Positions 53,113 through 61,678 are shown, counted from the stretch's first letter. The stretch: DNA of 64,000 nt from Desulfitibacter sp. BRH_c19 (GCA_001515945.1 LOER01000003.1:1-64000); one strand, 5' to 3'. Translations and numbers: made by a program. The notes: generated from the letters alone by a model not told the origin.

Positions 53113-53832
53113 ATGAAGCCTATGTCATCTTTTACTCCTGCTTATTATCGATTAGCAGAAGACATTAAAAATAAAATAGAAAGTGGAGAATTGCGGCCTG
53201 GTGATATAATACCCTCAGAGGTCCAACTCGCAAAAAAGCATCAGGTAAGTAGAATGACCATTCGTCAAGGAATATCACTATTGGTTAAAGAAGGATTTAT
53301 TAAATCAATACAGGGCAAAGGAAGTTTTATAACCGCTCCACCTATGGATACCTTAATGCTAAAGTTTTCAGATAACAAATTGCTAGGTGAAAATAAAAAC
53401 GCAAAGGTTGACCTTTTAAGTGTTAACGTAATTCCTGCTGATAAAACAATATCCTATAAGTTAAATGTAGTTTTAGGCACAAAAGTATTAAAGTTAATTC
53501 AATTACTATCTGATCCTGATCCAGTAGCGATTGATACTCGTTTTTTACCTTACTTAAAAGGTGTACCAATTTTAGAAAATGAGCTTAAATATGCAGCTTT
53601 CCCTGACCTTGTTTCGCAATTTACACAACTAATTTCTGTTCAAAACACATTAGAAATATCAGCAAGTGTATTATCTGATGAAGAAGCAAAACTACTTGAA
53701 GCAATGACTGGGCAGCCTGCCTTGTGTATCGAACAAATTATATGTGCAGCGGATGATGTGCCAATGGGGTGGTCAAAAATGATTTGTAGGAATGATCGAT
53801 TTACAATAAAGGCAATTTCTCAAACTATATAG
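53113..53832 (+). CDS. GntR family regulator with UTRA domain
   Basis: A 239-residue repressor of the HutC subfamily. The winged helix is at about 8-75 (SEVQLAKKHQVSRMTIRQGI, about 35-54), and residues 85-239 form a UTRA ligand-binding domain (TRFLPYLKGVPILEN, QPALCIEQIICAADDVP). Its neighbours suggest that it senses the methylated substrate or product of the corrinoid system; the palindrome TGTCTAGACA at 51195 is a likely binding site. AGGAGG is 12 bases before the ATG. Confidence 0.92.
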   Translation: MKPMSSFTPAYYRLAEDIKNKIESGELRPGDIIPSEVQLAKKHQVSRMTIRQGISLLVKEGFIKSIQGKGSFITAPPMDTLMLKFSDNKLLGENKNAKVDLLSVNVIPADKTISYKLNVVLGTKVLKLIQLLSDPDPVAIDTRFLPYLKGVPILENELKYAAFPDLVSQFTQLISVQNTLEISASVLSDEEAKLLEAMTGQPALCIEQIICAADDVPMGWSKMICRNDRFTIKAISQTI

Positions 53833-53848
53833 AGAGGTTGTGATTGAA

Positions 53849-54496
53849 ATGCCTGTAGTTCATAATCTGTTAGTAACGGCAGTTGTTGGCATCAGGGAAG
53901 AAAAGGTGTTGTTTTTAGTTCGTCAGGGACTATCAAAGGGTATTGACCCATTTTTGCTTCTAGAGGACATTAGGGTGGGGTTAAAGATAGTTGGAGATAT
54001 GTATACTCAAGGAAAATACTTTTTAGCAGACTTAATTGTTGCCGCAGAAATTTATAAAGAAGTTCAAAAACTAGTATTAATAGATACTGACCAGAACTGT
54101 GTACAAAACCCAGAGATTATATTTGGAACAGTCCAGAAGGATATCCACGATATAGGTAAAAACATTACCATTTCCACAATGCAGCACTATGGTTTAAAAG
54201 TCTTAGATTTAGGCGTAAACGTATCCCCAGAAGATTTTTTAAAAAGTCTTGTTGATACTGGAGTACCGATACTTTGTTTATCAGGATTAATCTCAGATTC
54301 CTATGATTCTATGAAGACCACAGTATCTTTAATCAAAAACAATGAGAAGCTAAATCAAACCACGGTTATTATAGGTGGATTAGTTAATCAAGCTGTATGT
54401 AATTATATTGAAGCTGATTATTGGGTTAATGATTGTACTACTGGTGTAGAGATATGTAAGAGGATCATCGAAAAGAAATACCAACTTCAAGCATAG
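53849..54496 (+). CDS. Corrinoid protein of a methyltransferase system (2)
   Basis: A 215-residue second corrinoid protein, distinct from the first. The axial ligand is in KDIHDIGKN (His about 100), with the helical cap before it; the glycine-rich IIGGLV is near 174. The start is uncertain: GTG 53840 is in the same frame but only two bases from GAGG, so ATG 53849 is preferred. Two corrinoid proteins next to one UroD-type enzyme could mean two methyl donors, or that one is for another methyltransferase encoded elsewhere. The sequence after the B12 motif is more divergent than in protein 1. Confidence 0.9.
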   Translation: MPVVHNLLVTAVVGIREEKVLFLVRQGLSKGIDPFLLLEDIRVGLKIVGDMYTQGKYFLADLIVAAEIYKEVQKLVLIDTDQNCVQNPEIIFGTVQKDIHDIGKNITISTMQHYGLKVLDLGVNVSPEDFLKSLVDTGVPILCLSGLISDSYDSMKTTVSLIKNNEKLNQTTVIIGGLVNQAVCNYIEADYWVNDCTTGVEICKRIIEKKYQLQA

Positions 54497-54512
54497 TATA
54501 ATGAGGTGAATC

Positions 54513-55202
54513 ATGAGTTCTGTAATCATAGCATGTGAGACTATACAAGATGAGGTAATGAAGGCTATATTTGAAACAGGGACTAAGTTTCCCGTTATTT
54601 GGATTGAATCAGGCCTTCATAACTATCCAGAAATCCTTCGGGATAAACTACAAGATCAGATTAATAAAATCGCAAATGTAGACGAAATATATTTGGCCTT
54701 TGGGTATTGTGGGAACTCGCTTTTGGGTGTTCACTCTGAAAAAGCAAAATTAATTATTCCAAAAGTAGATGACTGTATTTCCCTTCTTTTAGGATCTTGT
54801 AAGATACGGGAAGACTTAGCTCAAGAAGCAGGAACATATTTCTTAACTAGAGGTTGGATTGAACACGAAAACAATATCATTAAGGAATATAATCGTTGTA
54901 TAGAAAAGTACGGCAAAGAAAAAGCCACCAAAGTTATTAAAATGATGTTAGAGCATTACAAATGCCTGGTTCTTATTGATACTGGAGCGTATTTAACAAA
55001 GGATTATTTACATTATTCCCATTCCTTTGCCTCATCTTTTGGATTGGAACACAAAATTGTGCATGGTTCTATAAGCTTTTTGAAGCGGCTTTTTACAGGT
55101 CCTTGGGACGAGAATTTTATCATTCTCCAACCTGGGGAAGTTATCAATATTGAGTATTTTCGAAATGTAGTTGATCCTGAATCAAAACTATCTCAATTAT
55201 AA
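54513..55202 (+). CDS. DUF1638 protein
   Basis: A 229-residue protein matching DUF1638. Family features are VIIACETIQDEV at the start, an LHNYPEILRDKL segment (about 35-46), FGYCGNSLLGV (about 63-73), and KVDDCISLLLGSC (about 83-95) with conserved cysteines. DUF1638 genes occur again and again beside corrinoid methyltransferases in anaerobes and methanogens, but the role is unknown; maturation or reactivation of the corrinoid protein has been a natural guess. Spacing to the corrinoid gene is 16 bases, to the GTPase gene 24. Confidence 0.87.
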   Translation: MSSVIIACETIQDEVMKAIFETGTKFPVIWIESGLHNYPEILRDKLQDQINKIANVDEIYLAFGYCGNSLLGVHSEKAKLIIPKVDDCISLLLGSCKIREDLAQEAGTYFLTRGWIEHENNIIKEYNRCIEKYGKEKATKVIKMMLEHYKCLVLIDTGAYLTKDYLHYSHSFASSFGLEHKIVHGSISFLKRLFTGPWDENFIILQPGEVINIEYFRNVVDPESKLSQL

Positions 55203-55226
55203 ATCTATCTAAAGGAGAGCTGCTTT

Positions 55227-55835
55227 ATGAAAGTGATATTAATAGGAGGATTTCTTGGATCTGGCAAAACTACATTTATTAGATATTTTGCAAAATACTT
55301 GATTAGTAAATCAGAAAACAAGGTGGTAATTATAGAAAATGAAATAGGAGAAGTCGGTATTGACGACCAATTTTTGTCTAAAGAAGGGTTGTTAGTTAAA
55401 GAATTGTTCGGTGGCTGTATATGTTGCCAACTAACGGGAGATTTAACCCTAACAATAAACAAACTAGCTCAAGAGTATAATCCAGATTGGGTAATAATAG
55501 AAACTACAGGTGTAGCGAAACCAGTTGCGATTATTAACACCTTGAATAAATATGGGAAAGGTATAGAAAACATACACACTTTAATACTTGCAGACGCTAG
55601 TCGTTGGGTTGAATTAGTTGAAATAATGCCAGAATTAATAAAGTCACAGGTAGGTTCAGGAGATGTGATACTTGTTAACAAAACCGATGAAGTGGACAAG
55701 ATAAATTTGAATGAAACACTATCAAGTATTAATAATATAAATAGCGAAGCTAAGGTGTTTACACTTTCTGCTTTACATGGAATTGAAGACACATTACTAA
55801 AGGGGTTGTATGATTATGCATCAGGCCGTAGCTAA
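55227..55835 (+). CDS. Short CobW/COG0523-type GTPase
   Basis: A 202-residue G3E GTPase. P-loop GGFLGSGKT (7-15), the metal-binding GCICC motif (63-67), ETTGVAKP (about 92-99) and NKTDEVDK (about 151-158) are present. The C-terminal CobW_C domain (about 100 residues) of most members is missing. COG0523 proteins are metallochaperones or activators for cobalt, zinc or other metals. Its place in a corrinoid operon suggests metal or cofactor insertion, or energy-dependent reactivation of the corrinoid protein. The next gene overlaps its end by 26 bases. Confidence 0.9.
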   Translation: MKVILIGGFLGSGKTTFIRYFAKYLISKSENKVVIIENEIGEVGIDDQFLSKEGLLVKELFGGCICCQLTGDLTLTINKLAQEYNPDWVIIETTGVAKPVAIINTLNKYGKGIENIHTLILADASRWVELVEIMPELIKSQVGSGDVILVNKTDEVDKINLNETLSSINNINSEAKVFTLSALHGIEDTLLKGLYDYASGRS

Positions 55836-56166
55836 CAAAATAGTGCTAAAACTACAACCTCCATTGAAGTCTGATGATCTAGCTAATGCTATGATAGAAT
55901 TCTTACAAAATCTAGCTGAGAGTTTAAGTATAAAGGGGATAATTGCTGGGCATATAAAAGTACTTATTGCTGAAGATGGCAACTATGCGACCTTTAGCTG
56001 TACAAAGCCTGGAAAGGTTACTAAACAAATTTCACCTTCGTGGGACACAGCAGTATTTTATGAACCAGAATTCTCCTACAATGTTATTGTATATGGGATT
56101 TCAAAGGATGAACTTGCTAATAAAGTTAATAAGAACATAGAACAATTAAGCACAAGTTTGTTGTAG
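55810..56166 (+). CDS. Unknown protein of the corrinoid operon
   Basis: A 118-residue alpha-beta protein of unknown family. A helical N-terminal half (LANAMIEFLQNLAESL, about 24-39) is followed by beta strands (GHIKVLIAEDGNYATFSCT, about 47-65) and a final helix. There are no catalytic signatures. It overlaps the GTPase gene by 26 bases and the two are thus coupled; it might be a partner that stands in for the lost CobW_C domain. AGGGG before the ATG. Confidence 0.65.
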   Translation: MIMHQAVANKIVLKLQPPLKSDDLANAMIEFLQNLAESLSIKGIIAGHIKVLIAEDGNYATFSCTKPGKVTKQISPSWDTAVFYEPEFSYNVIVYGISKDELANKVNKNIEQLSTSLL

Positions 56167-56461
56167 CCAGTAGCCATAACCATGTAGCAGACACTTCAAA
56201 CATCTAATACGCATGAAGTAATAGGTGTTGGCCATAGCACATACCCCATATTCTAGCAATCTAAATATAAACTTATTTACTAAAAAATATTTCCATTTAT
56301 ATGAAAAATTCGAGTGTAGATAGGAATATACTACTCAGGTTAAATTAGGCTTATTATAGCCTGATTTTGTTTTTAATAGCATTGAATATCCTATTTTTCA
56401 TTTTAAATAGGATAATATCAATGTTGCTTGGATATAATTACTTTTTACTAGGGGGAGTTTA
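56167..56461. other. Gap with terminator after the corrinoid operon
   Basis: A terminator AGGCT (56347-56351)/AGCCT (56358-56362) with TTTTGTTTTT ends the preceding operon on the + strand. A second inverted repeat ATCCTATTT (56388-56396) with AAATAGGAT (56405-56413) lies close before the next, frameshifted membrane gene. No other gene was seen. Confidence 0.6.
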
Positions 56462-56903
56462 ATGAATAATAATATTAAAACGTTTTGTAGGATTATTTCT
56501 TTTTACGATTGTTTATATATTAATACTTTTCTTAGGTGAAAAATACAATCTAAAACTTAGCAGAATCGGAAGTGCAACTTATAACATGCATCCAGTTTTT
56601 GTTTATAATGCAATATATCCTGTTTTAGTAGGTATGTTTCTAGCATTGCCAAGATTCGTATCTGAATTAAGAAAAAAAGGACAATACAAATATGATTGGA
56701 TTAAGTTTACTGCTGTAGGACTTCCAGTATTATATATTGCAATTTTCCCAATAGTTTTGGTTATATCTTCTATTAGTGGTGAAAGCCAACTTACTTTGCT
56801 TAAAGCATTATATCCTCCTCCTGTAAGTCTATATATTATGAAAAGCCTTTTCCAAGGTTTAACTGCAGTTGTGTTCGGCTATATATTGTTAACAAGTTTT
56901 TAA
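56462..56903 (+). pseudogene. Frameshifted membrane protein gene
   Basis: ATG 56462, with a strong GGGGGAG upstream, begins MNNNIK but stops early. If one A is dropped from the AAAA at 56476-56479, the frame joins a 146-codon protein: RFVGLFLFTIVYILILFLGE, then the downstream part beginning MHPVFVYNAIYPVLVG (56586) with four membrane segments in total. The in-frame ATG at 56586 has no ribosome binding site, so the frameshift is the better reading. The family is not recognised. It may be a true lesion or a sequencing error. Confidence 0.6.
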
Positions 56904-57079
56904 AAAGTGAATGTCGAGAGTGGGGAAGAAATAGAAGGTAATAGTAAAAAGTATTGATTTACTAAATACTTTATAAAAAGTACTATATAATGCGGCGTAA
57001 TAGATAGTAAGTTCGTTCAATTTTAGTGCGGGAGTGAAGCTTTGTCATTATAATTCTTGATAGAGGATCGTTTGTCAAA

Positions 57080-57357
57080 ATAGTAGTTTTGTACTGGTAA
57101 AAAAATCAGGTGCTTACTTATATAATATTAATGAAGCTAAGGGAATTAATATAGGCTTGGAAATAAACAATTTTATTTTCATTAACCAAAATGAGTTATT
57201 ATATTATAAAGGAGAAGATATAGTTTTATTTAATATTCCCCAAAACACAAATGACGTAATCGGTGAAGGAAGGATAATAGGGGTATCCCCAGAAAAAGAA
57301 AAAGTTTATTATCTTAATAATTATAATAATGTTTACGGTTTTTACTATATGGAATAG
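57080..57357 (+). pseudogene. Remnant of a beta-repeat protein
   Basis: An open frame without a good start, about 90 codons, reads as short beta strands: SSFVLVKKSGAYLYNI, LLYYKGEDIVLFNI, KEKVYYLNNYNNVYGF. Such repeats are seen in beta-propeller or S-layer-like surface proteins. No ribosome binding site is present, and a stop lies upstream, so it is probably the C-terminal remnant of a lost gene. Confidence 0.35.
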
Positions 57358-57387
57358 CAATAGGGCGGACAATAGTTAATAATATAT

Positions 57388-57841
57388 TTACATCATATGT
57401 TCGTTTCCACCTTCTATATCGTTAAAATACGCTATGTGAATACCCACTCCCACAAGCAATATAAGAGAGATGTTAATAAAATTTTTCGTATGTGCTTTAA
57501 CGTGTCCTATTGTAAAACTTAGTAAGGAAAAACCAATTATATATGGGAGTAAGAAAACTTTTCTTACTGGCAAGAAATAAAAGAAAATCATGAAAGCCAA
57601 CATCCAAGTCAAGGGTGTGCATATTGAAAAATAGTCAAAAGCACTAAATACACCCATGTTCTTAAACTTAACTAAGTTTAAATTTGTCAGGAGAACTACT
57701 GTAATAACATCTCCTATTCCACCGAACATAAAGCTATAAAGAAAAAAGTTTTTATAGGCATTCTTAGGAATCAGAACGACAGTAGCTATTCCTGTAAGTG
57801 CAAAAAAATAGAAAGTAAATTATATTTATATCAAACATCAT
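57388..57841 (-). pseudogene. Frameshifted four-helix membrane protein gene
   Basis: The frame of 113 codons ending at 57388 continues upstream without a start and joins, across a run of seven A (57802-57808 on the + strand), to an ATGATG at 57841 with GAGG before it. The joined protein is about 150 residues with four or five membrane segments, including NIIYFLFF and MLAFMIFFYFLPVRK. A single base indel in the homopolymer would restore it. Not recognised as a family. Confidence 0.55.
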
Positions 57842-58177
57842 TGACCTCAACTTATATTTGTAATGTTAACAATATTATACCCAGTTTGTCCCTATCTATG
57901 AGATAGATCCACTATATGAGGGGTTAGCCTCCGTGGCTGACTCTGAGAATCTCGGGGCGTCCAGCTAGCAATGTGTTACCGCCAAGAGCACGCGATGATA
58001 GGGTTTGGGGTTAGCACGCCACATCCCCCAACCTAAACGCGGCAGCGGCCGGCTCGCCCAAGCCTAACATAAGAGCTATGTAAGGCTTGACTTCATCTTA
58101 AGGTTGGTGTACTTTGGAAACAAGTGAGCGTTAAGTAGAATTACTGATATGGCTAGAATAAAAAGGAGGTAACCCAA
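57842..58177. other. GC-rich gap with palindromes and repeat copy 2
   Basis: Between 57900 and 58090 the DNA is GC-rich and full of inverted repeats: GTTAGCC/GGCTGAC near 57923-57943, GGTTTGGGG/CCCCCAACC near 58003-58032, and CAAGCCTAACATA (58059-58071) with TATGTAAGGCTTG (58077-58089, one mismatch). The segment 58041-58065 is a near-copy of 5702-5725. It looks like an imported or mobile-type folded element. A short AT-rich stretch then leads to the GyrI-like gene with AGGAGG. Confidence 0.55.
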
Positions 58178-58813
58178 ATGGGGGATAAACTTGATTATAA
58201 AAAAGAGTATAAGGATCTATACATACCAAAGGCCAAGCCTACTATCATCGATGTTCCAACTATGAATTTTATTATGATCGATGGTAAGGGAGATCCTGTA
58301 CATGAAGAATACCAGTTGGCAGTAAGTACCCTTTATGGTCTGGCATATACCATAAAAATGAGCAAAAAGAATGAGATGCAGCCTCAGGGCTACTTTGAGT
58401 ACGTAGTTCCTCCACTTGAAGGACTATGGTGGATCTCAGGAGGAAGTTTTGACTTTAAAAGGCGGGATAATTGGTTATGGACCTCAATGATTCGGCAGCC
58501 GGAATTTGTAACACCAGATGTTTTTGACTGGGCTTGTAAAGAATGTAGTAGTAAAAAGCCTGAGCTTAACATAGAAAAAGCTAGATTTGAAACTTTTACA
58601 GAAGGACTGTGTGTGCAAATGATGCATATAGGGCCATATGCCAATGAACCAGAATCAATACAACTAATGCGAGACTTTATGGCTGAGCATGACCTAGTGG
58701 ATGGGACTGGTAGCCAAAGAAAACACCATGAGATATATTTCTCCGATCCGAGGAAAACAGCACCACAAAAGTTAAAGACGGTATTAAGGCATCCGGTGGC
58801 TTATCGTAAATAA
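58178..58813 (+). CDS. GyrI-like small-molecule-binding protein
   Basis: A 211-residue stand-alone GyrI-like (SOUL/BmrR effector-binding) domain. IDVPTMNFIMIDGKGDP (about 24-40), GYFEYVVPPLEGLWW (about 71-85) and MMHIGPYANEPESI (about 149-162) are the usual motifs. These proteins bind or hydrolyse small molecules. AGGAGG is nine bases before the ATG. It stands next to two membrane protein genes on the same strand. Confidence 0.9.
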   Translation: MGDKLDYKKEYKDLYIPKAKPTIIDVPTMNFIMIDGKGDPVHEEYQLAVSTLYGLAYTIKMSKKNEMQPQGYFEYVVPPLEGLWWISGGSFDFKRRDNWLWTSMIRQPEFVTPDVFDWACKECSSKKPELNIEKARFETFTEGLCVQMMHIGPYANEPESIQLMRDFMAEHDLVDGTGSQRKHHEIYFSDPRKTAPQKLKTVLRHPVAYRK

Positions 58814-58861
58814 TTCAAAATAATCTTAACTAATACCTTTTTATTGGTAATAGGAGGTAAT

Positions 58862-59443
58862 ATGAGATTAATAAAGGATATCTCTTCATGGTGTTATAAA
58901 ACTGTTTCACCAAAGCTTCTGATTGTATCCATACTGCTTTTTGTAGTATTCATGATGTTTATTCTACCCGAAATGGCGGAACGATCAAAAACCATCACTG
59001 GAATGGAGCAATCCCCGGACACTTCATTTATTTATTCAACTCAGGATCTCTACAGTATGGCTGAAGGTTATGGCGCTGAGGGAAGGTCATACTACATAAA
59101 ATCCAGGTATACATTTGATTTAGCCTGGCCTGTTGTCTATCTGTTTTTTCTTGTTAGTTCCATTACAGCAGTATTTCGTTATTTTTTGCCAGATAGTTCA
59201 TGGCGGCTGGTTAATGTGCTTCCATTTGTTGGCGTAATTTTCGATTTCCTAGAAAACACTACGGCATCCATAGTGATGTACCGTTATCCTCTCCCCTCTC
59301 CTGTTATCGCAGAACTTGCACCTATCTTTACTTTTCTAAAATGGAGTTTTATAGGGGCCAGCATCATAGCTCTATTTGTAGGATTGTCTATTCAAAGTCT
59401 AAGAGTTGCCCTGATAAATGATATAAAGATAAAACAAAAGTAG
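58862..59443 (+). CDS. Four-helix membrane protein
   Basis: A 193-residue protein with four membrane helices (about 20-38, 88-106, 120-140 and 156-178). The extracytoplasmic loop after helix 1 carries DTSFIYSTQDLYSMAEGYG. PFVGVIFDFLENTTASIVM is a conserved-looking segment in helix 3. Function unknown. The start is ATG 58862 with AGGAGG; an earlier in-frame start at 58844 has none. It is 48 bases after the GyrI-like gene, likely the same transcript. Confidence 0.72.
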   Translation: MRLIKDISSWCYKTVSPKLLIVSILLFVVFMMFILPEMAERSKTITGMEQSPDTSFIYSTQDLYSMAEGYGAEGRSYYIKSRYTFDLAWPVVYLFFLVSSITAVFRYFLPDSSWRLVNVLPFVGVIFDFLENTTASIVMYRYPLPSPVIAELAPIFTFLKWSFIGASIIALFVGLSIQSLRVALINDIKIKQK

Positions 59444-59633
59444 TAGTACATCCTGGATTAGTATAATCATTGATATAGAACATGATACACAAAACTTTTT
59501 AATAGAACATAATATAAATAACATTTATGAGCTCCAGGAAATTAGGGTATATGTTTTAAGCTAATCAAAGAATGCTATGATTATAATATTTGGTATAAAA
59601 GGATTATTTATATTTTGTGTAGGAGGTATAAAA

Positions 59634-59849
59634 TTGAAAAACTTTATTTCTACTTTTTTTGCTTGCCTCGTTGTTTGCGGAGTTGCCGCATTCTTCTTTG
59701 CTGGTCTTATTTTTACTAATATCTGGGCTATGATTATTTTTGTCGCATTCCTGTTAGCGGTGTTAATTACAGCTTTTGTGAATCAGGAATCTAGAATCGA
59801 AGAATTAGAAAAGAAAATGGAACAGTTATTAAATAAGAAACAGGACTGA
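59634..59849 (+). CDS. Small membrane protein with C-terminal coiled coil
   Basis: A 71-residue protein: two membrane helices (about 4-27 and 30-48) and a cytosolic coiled-coil end ESRIEELEKKMEQLL. TTG start at 59634 with AGGAGG eight bases upstream; the frame extends to 59577 without a site. Not recognised; similar small proteins are common in clostridia. Confidence 0.65.
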   Translation: MKNFISTFFACLVVCGVAAFFFAGLIFTNIWAMIIFVAFLLAVLITAFVNQESRIEELEKKMEQLLNKKQD

Positions 59850-60541
59850 GAAATATCTCGGCATTTGAATTATGGTGTGTACAATCTTGCGAGGAGATTA
59901 TGTCTATCCTGAAAACTACGCGGTTATGGGAGGTCAAAAAGCCAATGAAAAACTAGGCTCAAGCAAATGATTGAGCTTTGGAATATATAACCTTGAAAAT
60001 TTAATAGATACTTAAGCTGTACTTGCCTTAATCTAAAACCATATTCCCTACTGACGAGCACTTTAATAAAAATGATATATCTTGGTACCATGGATGCTTC
60101 TAAGAAATGGCTGCATCCATTAGGAATGGAAAACTGCCATTAGCTTTAAACCTTAGAGTTTACCACTTTAGTTCTCCAAGAGGTAGAATAAATAAAATAT
60201 GGGGAACAGCCAAAAGCTCCCCATTTTGCCTCTTTACAGAACCCTACCAGGCGCTCCGGTTGCTCTCCAGCATTGCCCTATCCTCCTGGTAGGCAAGAGT
60301 CATGTATAGTTTTGACTAAACTAGCCACTACAATACCAAGTGGTGGAAATTTTACTTAAACCAAGACAATGTGATATTTCCATTTACACAAAAGATGTTA
60401 CACTACCAGAATATTTATTTGAATTTGAATCTGGCCTTTTTCGGAATTATTCTGACCTAATGTGAGATTTCTATAATAACTGAGAGAATGCAGAATTTAA
60501 GTTTGACCACCTAGTTTAAAACTGGTTTCAGTTTTGTTTAA
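59850..60541. other. Long gap with hairpins and a gene remnant
   Basis: A 32-codon frame at 59872-59970 (MVCTILRGDYVYPENYAVMG...) without a ribosome binding site may be a remnant. At 60199-60227 ATGGGGA/TCCCCAT with TTTT is a terminator-like hairpin. At 60243-60293 CCTACCAGG and CCTGGTAGG enclose 33 GC-rich bases, a fold of unknown role. At 60515-60535 AAACTG/CAGTTT could terminate the minus-strand gene. The open frame at 60107-60292 looks spurious. Confidence 0.45.
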
Positions 60542-61093
60542 CTATTCTACCTTTTCAAGCCATTCCTCTCGCCAAAAAATAAAACAGGAACGATCACAGC
60601 GACCAAATTTTGTAGTTCCTTCACACATCACTCCTTCGAGTAAGATTAAGCCTTTACATTTTTTTACCCGAAGGTCCCGCTCATTAACAAATCGTTCCAT
60701 TGGTTTCAATACACGCTGAATGGTCTCACAGTAAGGTGTCATGATGTCAGCCATAAAGCCACATCCTCTCAGCTGTCCTAAATGGTTGAGGGTTGCCTCA
60801 ATTTCTTCTTTAGATTTCACTCGAACCAGGTCACCTGCTTTTAGAAACTCCCTTTGAACAATAGGGACCGACTTAATAGTAGAAATATTTTTTCCTATCA
60901 GTTTATAAAACCAGTCAATTACAGCATTAACTTTCTGATGAATGGCTTTATCTTGATTTGGAGTTAAATGTCTTTTAATTGCCAGTCTTATATGTCTTAT
61001 AAGTGATGCTGGCGGAGCCTTGACATTTCCTTCAGCTATACTTTTAAGAATGGCGAACTGGCATTCATTTGACTTAATGGTTTCTTGTTGCAT
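60542..61093 (-). CDS. Conserved unknown protein, linked to polysaccharide clusters
   Basis: A 183-residue protein. The second half has FLKAGDLVRVKSKEEIEATL (about 83-102), LRGCGFM, and a C-terminal part with cysteines in MCEGTTKFGRCDRSCFIFWR (about 156-175). The VRVKSKEEI part suggests a small SH3/KOW-like barrel, with a possible zinc site near the end. The same kind of protein is known in Firmicutes and actinobacteria near sugar or natural product genes, with unknown function. AAAGGAGG stands before the ATG. A structured leader (61150-61300) lies upstream. Confidence 0.72.
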   Translation of the reverse strand: MQQETIKSNECQFAILKSIAEGNVKAPPASLIRHIRLAIKRHLTPNQDKAIHQKVNAVIDWFYKLIGKNISTIKSVPIVQREFLKAGDLVRVKSKEEIEATLNHLGQLRGCGFMADIMTPYCETIQRVLKPMERFVNERDLRVKKCKGLILLEGVMCEGTTKFGRCDRSCFIFWREEWLEKVE

Positions 61094-61678
61094 ATCCCAA
61101 TCTGCCTCCTTTAATTATTTATCCTTGTGTAATAGTCCTAGCTTTGCACAGGTTCAACTATGCCAATAAATTGGCACGTTTCACTCCGAGACCTCCACTT
61201 CAACACCATAAGTGGGGGATAACGGATGCTAATACCCCGATAGGTTCAACTAACAATCAGTGGGGGATAAAGAAAACCCCCACTGATTGAAGTTTCACTT
61301 TATTGTCAACTGAGTACTATACAAATTATCACATTGTTTACCAAATTTCTAGTTCTTAAGTACAGTCATTGTTTAACTTCCTACATTACATAACTATTTA
61401 CTATTACATTGTTATTCAGCAGTGATATATTAAGTGCAATGAAATTTTATCAAATTAAATAAGGTTACGTTGTGGTATTACTAGAAATTACAAAATAGAA
61501 GGTCATAGTTTGAAAAAATATTATTATTATTTTGTCTGCATCTGTCATACGGTAAAGCCGTTTTTTTTTTACCAATTACATGCACCCTTTTAGTAATCAA
61601 AGCTTAATATATATAAGACCAAATTAAGATGTTGGGATAGCATAAATAATTTCTTAAAGTAAAAGAGGTTAAAAGATT
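61094..61678. other. Structured leader and promoter region
   Basis: Two units of the same design lie ahead of the minus-strand gene. Unit 1: AGGTTCAACTA (61150-61160), hairpin TGCCAA/TTGGCA, GTTTCACT (61178-61185). Unit 2: AGGTTCAACTA (61242-61252), perfect 13-base stem CAATCAGTGGGGG (61254-61266) with CCCCCACTGATTG (61277-61289), GTTTCACT (61292-61299). Seen from the minus strand both start with AGTGAAAC and end with TAGTTGAACCT. Further right is a small terminator ACGG/CCGT with a T run at 61549-61570. No known riboswitch was recognised. Confidence 0.55.

Noticed and set aside
57388-57729. Start of the minus-strand membrane gene at the ATG of 57729
   Set aside because: It has no ribosome binding site, and coding sequence clearly continues upstream to a better start across a homopolymer.
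60107-60292. 61-codon open frame in the long gap
   Set aside because: It has no ribosome binding site, odd composition and covers the palindrome at 60243-60293.
61150-61252. GGTTCAA boxes that resemble the T-loop of tRNA genes
   Set aside because: There is no acceptor, D or anticodon stem around them; they are flanks of hairpin units.
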